In this document: one piece after another, positions 62,451-64,000 of the stretch
Layout of the letters: the number at the start of each line of letters is the position of its first letter
How positions within the stretch are numbered: position 1 is the stretch's first letter
Assembly: GCF_003026285.1 (NCBI RefSeq)
Contig: NZ_PYOD01000001.1
Coordinates: forward strand, 992,001 to 1,056,000
Length of the DNA stretch: 64,000 nucleotides
Direction: 5' to 3'
DNA from: Photobacterium profundum
Lineage (GTDB): Bacteria; Pseudomonadota; Gammaproteobacteria; Enterobacterales; Vibrionaceae
Translations under genes and position numbers: made by a program
The notes under the pieces: generated by a model
Database searches by the model: none
Seen by the model: the letters and a program-made list of their open reading frames with translations, nothing else
What the model was told of the DNA's origin: nothing

Positions 62451-63398
62451 TTAAGGCATTGCGTCGAATTCTTCACCTTCTTTTTCTACCTGTGGCGGCA
62501 TTAGGTGTTCACGAGTGATACCTAATTTCAATGCCAGCGCCGAAGCAACGTAGATTGATGAATAAGTACCCACCGTTATACCAATCAATAATGCCAAAGC
62601 AAAACCGTGGATCATTGTTCCGCCTTTCATAAAGAGGGCGATAACAACAAACAAGGTTGTACCCGATGTAATCAGGGTACGGCTTAGCGTTTGAGTGATC
62701 GAGTTGTTTATCACATCAGGCGCTTCACCCTTTCGCATCTTACGGAAGTTTTCACGAATACGGTCAAATACAACAATCGTATCGTTTAGTGAGTAACCAA
62801 CAACGGTTAGCAAGGCTGCAACAATGGTTAGATCAACTTCCACTTGTAGAAGAGAAAATATACCAATCGTAATAATAACATCGTGCGCAAGTGCTAATAC
62901 CGCACCAGCAGCTAAACGCCATTCGAAACGCATCGAAACATAAAGCAAAATACAAATTAGCGAGATAATAATCGCCAATCCACCAGCTTCAGCCAGTTCG
63001 TCACCCACATTAGGACCAACAAACTCGATACGACGCATTTCAACGCTCTGCCCTGTCCCCACTTTTAATGCATCGATGATCTGGTTACCCAGCACTTCAC
63101 CTTTTGCATTTTCACGAGGTTGCAGACGTACAAGTACATCACGAGCAGTACCGAAGTTCTGTACGATAGCATCACCAAAACCCGCCGCTTCTAACGAATC
63201 ACGAATTTTAAGCAAATCGGCAGGTTGTTCAAAACCCACTTCAATTAACGTACCGCCAGTAAAGTCGAGCCCCCAGTTAAGCTTCTTCGTTGCCACTGTG
63301 CCAATTGCTACTGCAATCATCATTAGTGAAAAAACAAAAGCAAACTTTGACCAGCGCATAAAGTCGATCGCATTATCCACTTTCAATAGTTGAAACAT
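62451..63398 (-). CDS. secF: Protein translocase subunit SecF
   Basis: SecF works with SecD to drive proton-powered completion of Sec export. The 315-residue protein has an N-terminal membrane helix (about 16-36), a periplasmic domain with GLDFTGGTLIEVGFEQ, and five further helices with GYSLNDTIVVFDRIREN, the RND-type motif. It follows secD by 13 bases. Confidence 0.96.
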   Translation of the reverse strand: MFQLLKVDNAIDFMRWSKFAFVFSLMMIAVAIGTVATKKLNWGLDFTGGTLIEVGFEQPADLLKIRDSLEAAGFGDAIVQNFGTARDVLVRLQPRENAKGEVLGNQIIDALKVGTGQSVEMRRIEFVGPNVGDELAEAGGLAIIISLICILLYVSMRFEWRLAAGAVLALAHDVIITIGIFSLLQVEVDLTIVAALLTVVGYSLNDTIVVFDRIRENFRKMRKGEAPDVINNSITQTLSRTLITSGTTLFVVIALFMKGGTMIHGFALALLIGITVGTYSSIYVASALALKLGITREHLMPPQVEKEGEEFDAMP

Positions 63399-63411
63399 GT
63401 CTCTGCGCCTC

Positions 63412-64000
63412 CTATATCGACAGTTTATCTACGCGCTTACCGCCGTAGATAAAGTTAACAACCGCACGTGTACCTATAATCGCCGTGAACATTGAAGTCA
63501 GGATACCGATTGATAGTGTTACAGCGAAGCCTTTGATTGCACCAGTACCAACAGCAAACAAAATAATTGCTGTGATAAGTGTTGTAATGTTTGCATCGGC
63601 AATCGTACTGAATGCATTACCGTAACCTTGCTGAATTGCTTGCTGAGGACTTCGGCCTTCACGCAGTTCTTCACGGATACGTTCAAATATCAGTACGTTC
63701 GCATCGACAGCCATACCGACTGTTAATACGATACCGGCGATACCAGGTAAGGTCATCGTCGCACCTGGGATCATCGACATAACACCAATAATCAATACCA
63801 AGTTCATAACGAGTGCCAGATTGGCAATTAAACCAAAACCACGGTAATAAATTAAGGTAAATAGCATTACTGCCACCATGCCCCAAATCATCGCCTGAAT
63901 ACCCATATCGATATTCTGCTGACCCATTGATGGACCAATCGTACGTTCTTCAACAATAGAAATAGGTGCAATCAACGCACCAGCACGAAGTAGAAGCGCT
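63412..64000 (-). CDS. secD: Protein translocase subunit SecD, 5' part outside the window
   Basis: The frame is open to the right edge and only the last 195 or so residues are visible. [23 protein letters not shown] is the junction after the periplasmic domain; [25 protein letters not shown] carries the RND-type aspartate, followed by further membrane helices ([24 protein letters not shown]). It is the gene before secF in the same operon. Confidence 0.96.
   Translation of the reverse strand, partial: ALLLRAGALIAPISIVEERTIGPSMGQQNIDMGIQAMIWGMVAVMLFTLIYYRGFGLIANLALVMNLVLIIGVMSMIPGATMTLPGIAGIVLTVGMAVDANVLIFERIREELREGRSPQQAIQQGYGNAFSTIADANITTLITAIILFAVGTGAIKGFAVTLSIGILTSMFTAIIGTRAVVNFIYGGKRVDKLSI

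Overview
The window looks like core chromosome of a marine gammaproteobacterium of the Vibrionaceae, most likely Photobacterium. This is inferred from recognised proteins and gene order, not from a database search. Pointers are a sodium-type polar flagellar stator (PomAB) behind a sigma-28 promoter, an OmpK/Tsx-type porin, a RibBX-type riboflavin gene, and gene strings that match enterobacterial ones (xseB-ispA-dxs; nrdR-rib-nusB-thiL-pgpA; guaBA/xseA/yfgJ...der-bamB-yfgM-hisS-ispG-rodZ; the complete isc operon). I saw no rRNA, tRNA, insertion sequence, prophage or CRISPR array.

Layout. 1-9.1 kb: end of an OmpK/Tsx porin, a panE-like reductase with yajL, thiI, pomAB, and the xseB-ispA-dxs isoprenoid operon. 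9.1-11.2 kb: a 691-residue secreted protein of unclear function with an EF-hand-like loop. 11.4-19 kb, all on the minus strand: glyA, then nrdR-ribD-ribE-ribBX-ribH-nusB-thiL-pgpA. 19.4-21 kb: a YitT-type membrane protein, glnB and a small unknown membrane protein. 21.2-28.2 kb: purL, mltF, an unlisted 50-codon basic ORF and tadA. 28.4-32.3 kb: glutathione-dependent formaldehyde detoxification (frmA, frmB) and an AbgT transporter. 32.7-37.9 kb: guaA, guaB, xseA, yfgJ. 37.9-41.9 kb: an accessory block (GH1 beta-glucosidase, LacI-type regulator, AlaX-like editing protein) between yfgJ and der. 42-50.9 kb: der, bamB, yfgM, hisS, ispG, rodZ, pilF, rlmN. 51-54.4 kb: ndk and two tandem PepB aminopeptidases. 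54.7-60.4 kb: iscRSUA-hscBA-fdx-iscX. 60.5-64 kb: trmJ, suhB, secF and part of secD.

Regulation can be read directly in several places. PurR-type boxes lie before glyA, purL, guaB and, unusually, inside the guaB-guaA gap, so purine synthesis and one-carbon supply look co-regulated. Two tandem type-1 IscR boxes precede iscR. A consensus FliA promoter precedes pomA. A perfect 16-bp inverted repeat containing two AscG/GalR-like ACCGGT operators precedes the beta-glucosidase gene. Many clear hairpin terminators delimit the units.

Nothing here amounts to a striking new multi-gene system; most of the window is housekeeping. The least explained items are the 691-residue secreted protein, the 50-residue basic ORF with its own terminator, the divergent tandem PepB pair with a nine-G tract, the separate operator before guaA, and several inverted repeats without an assigned role.
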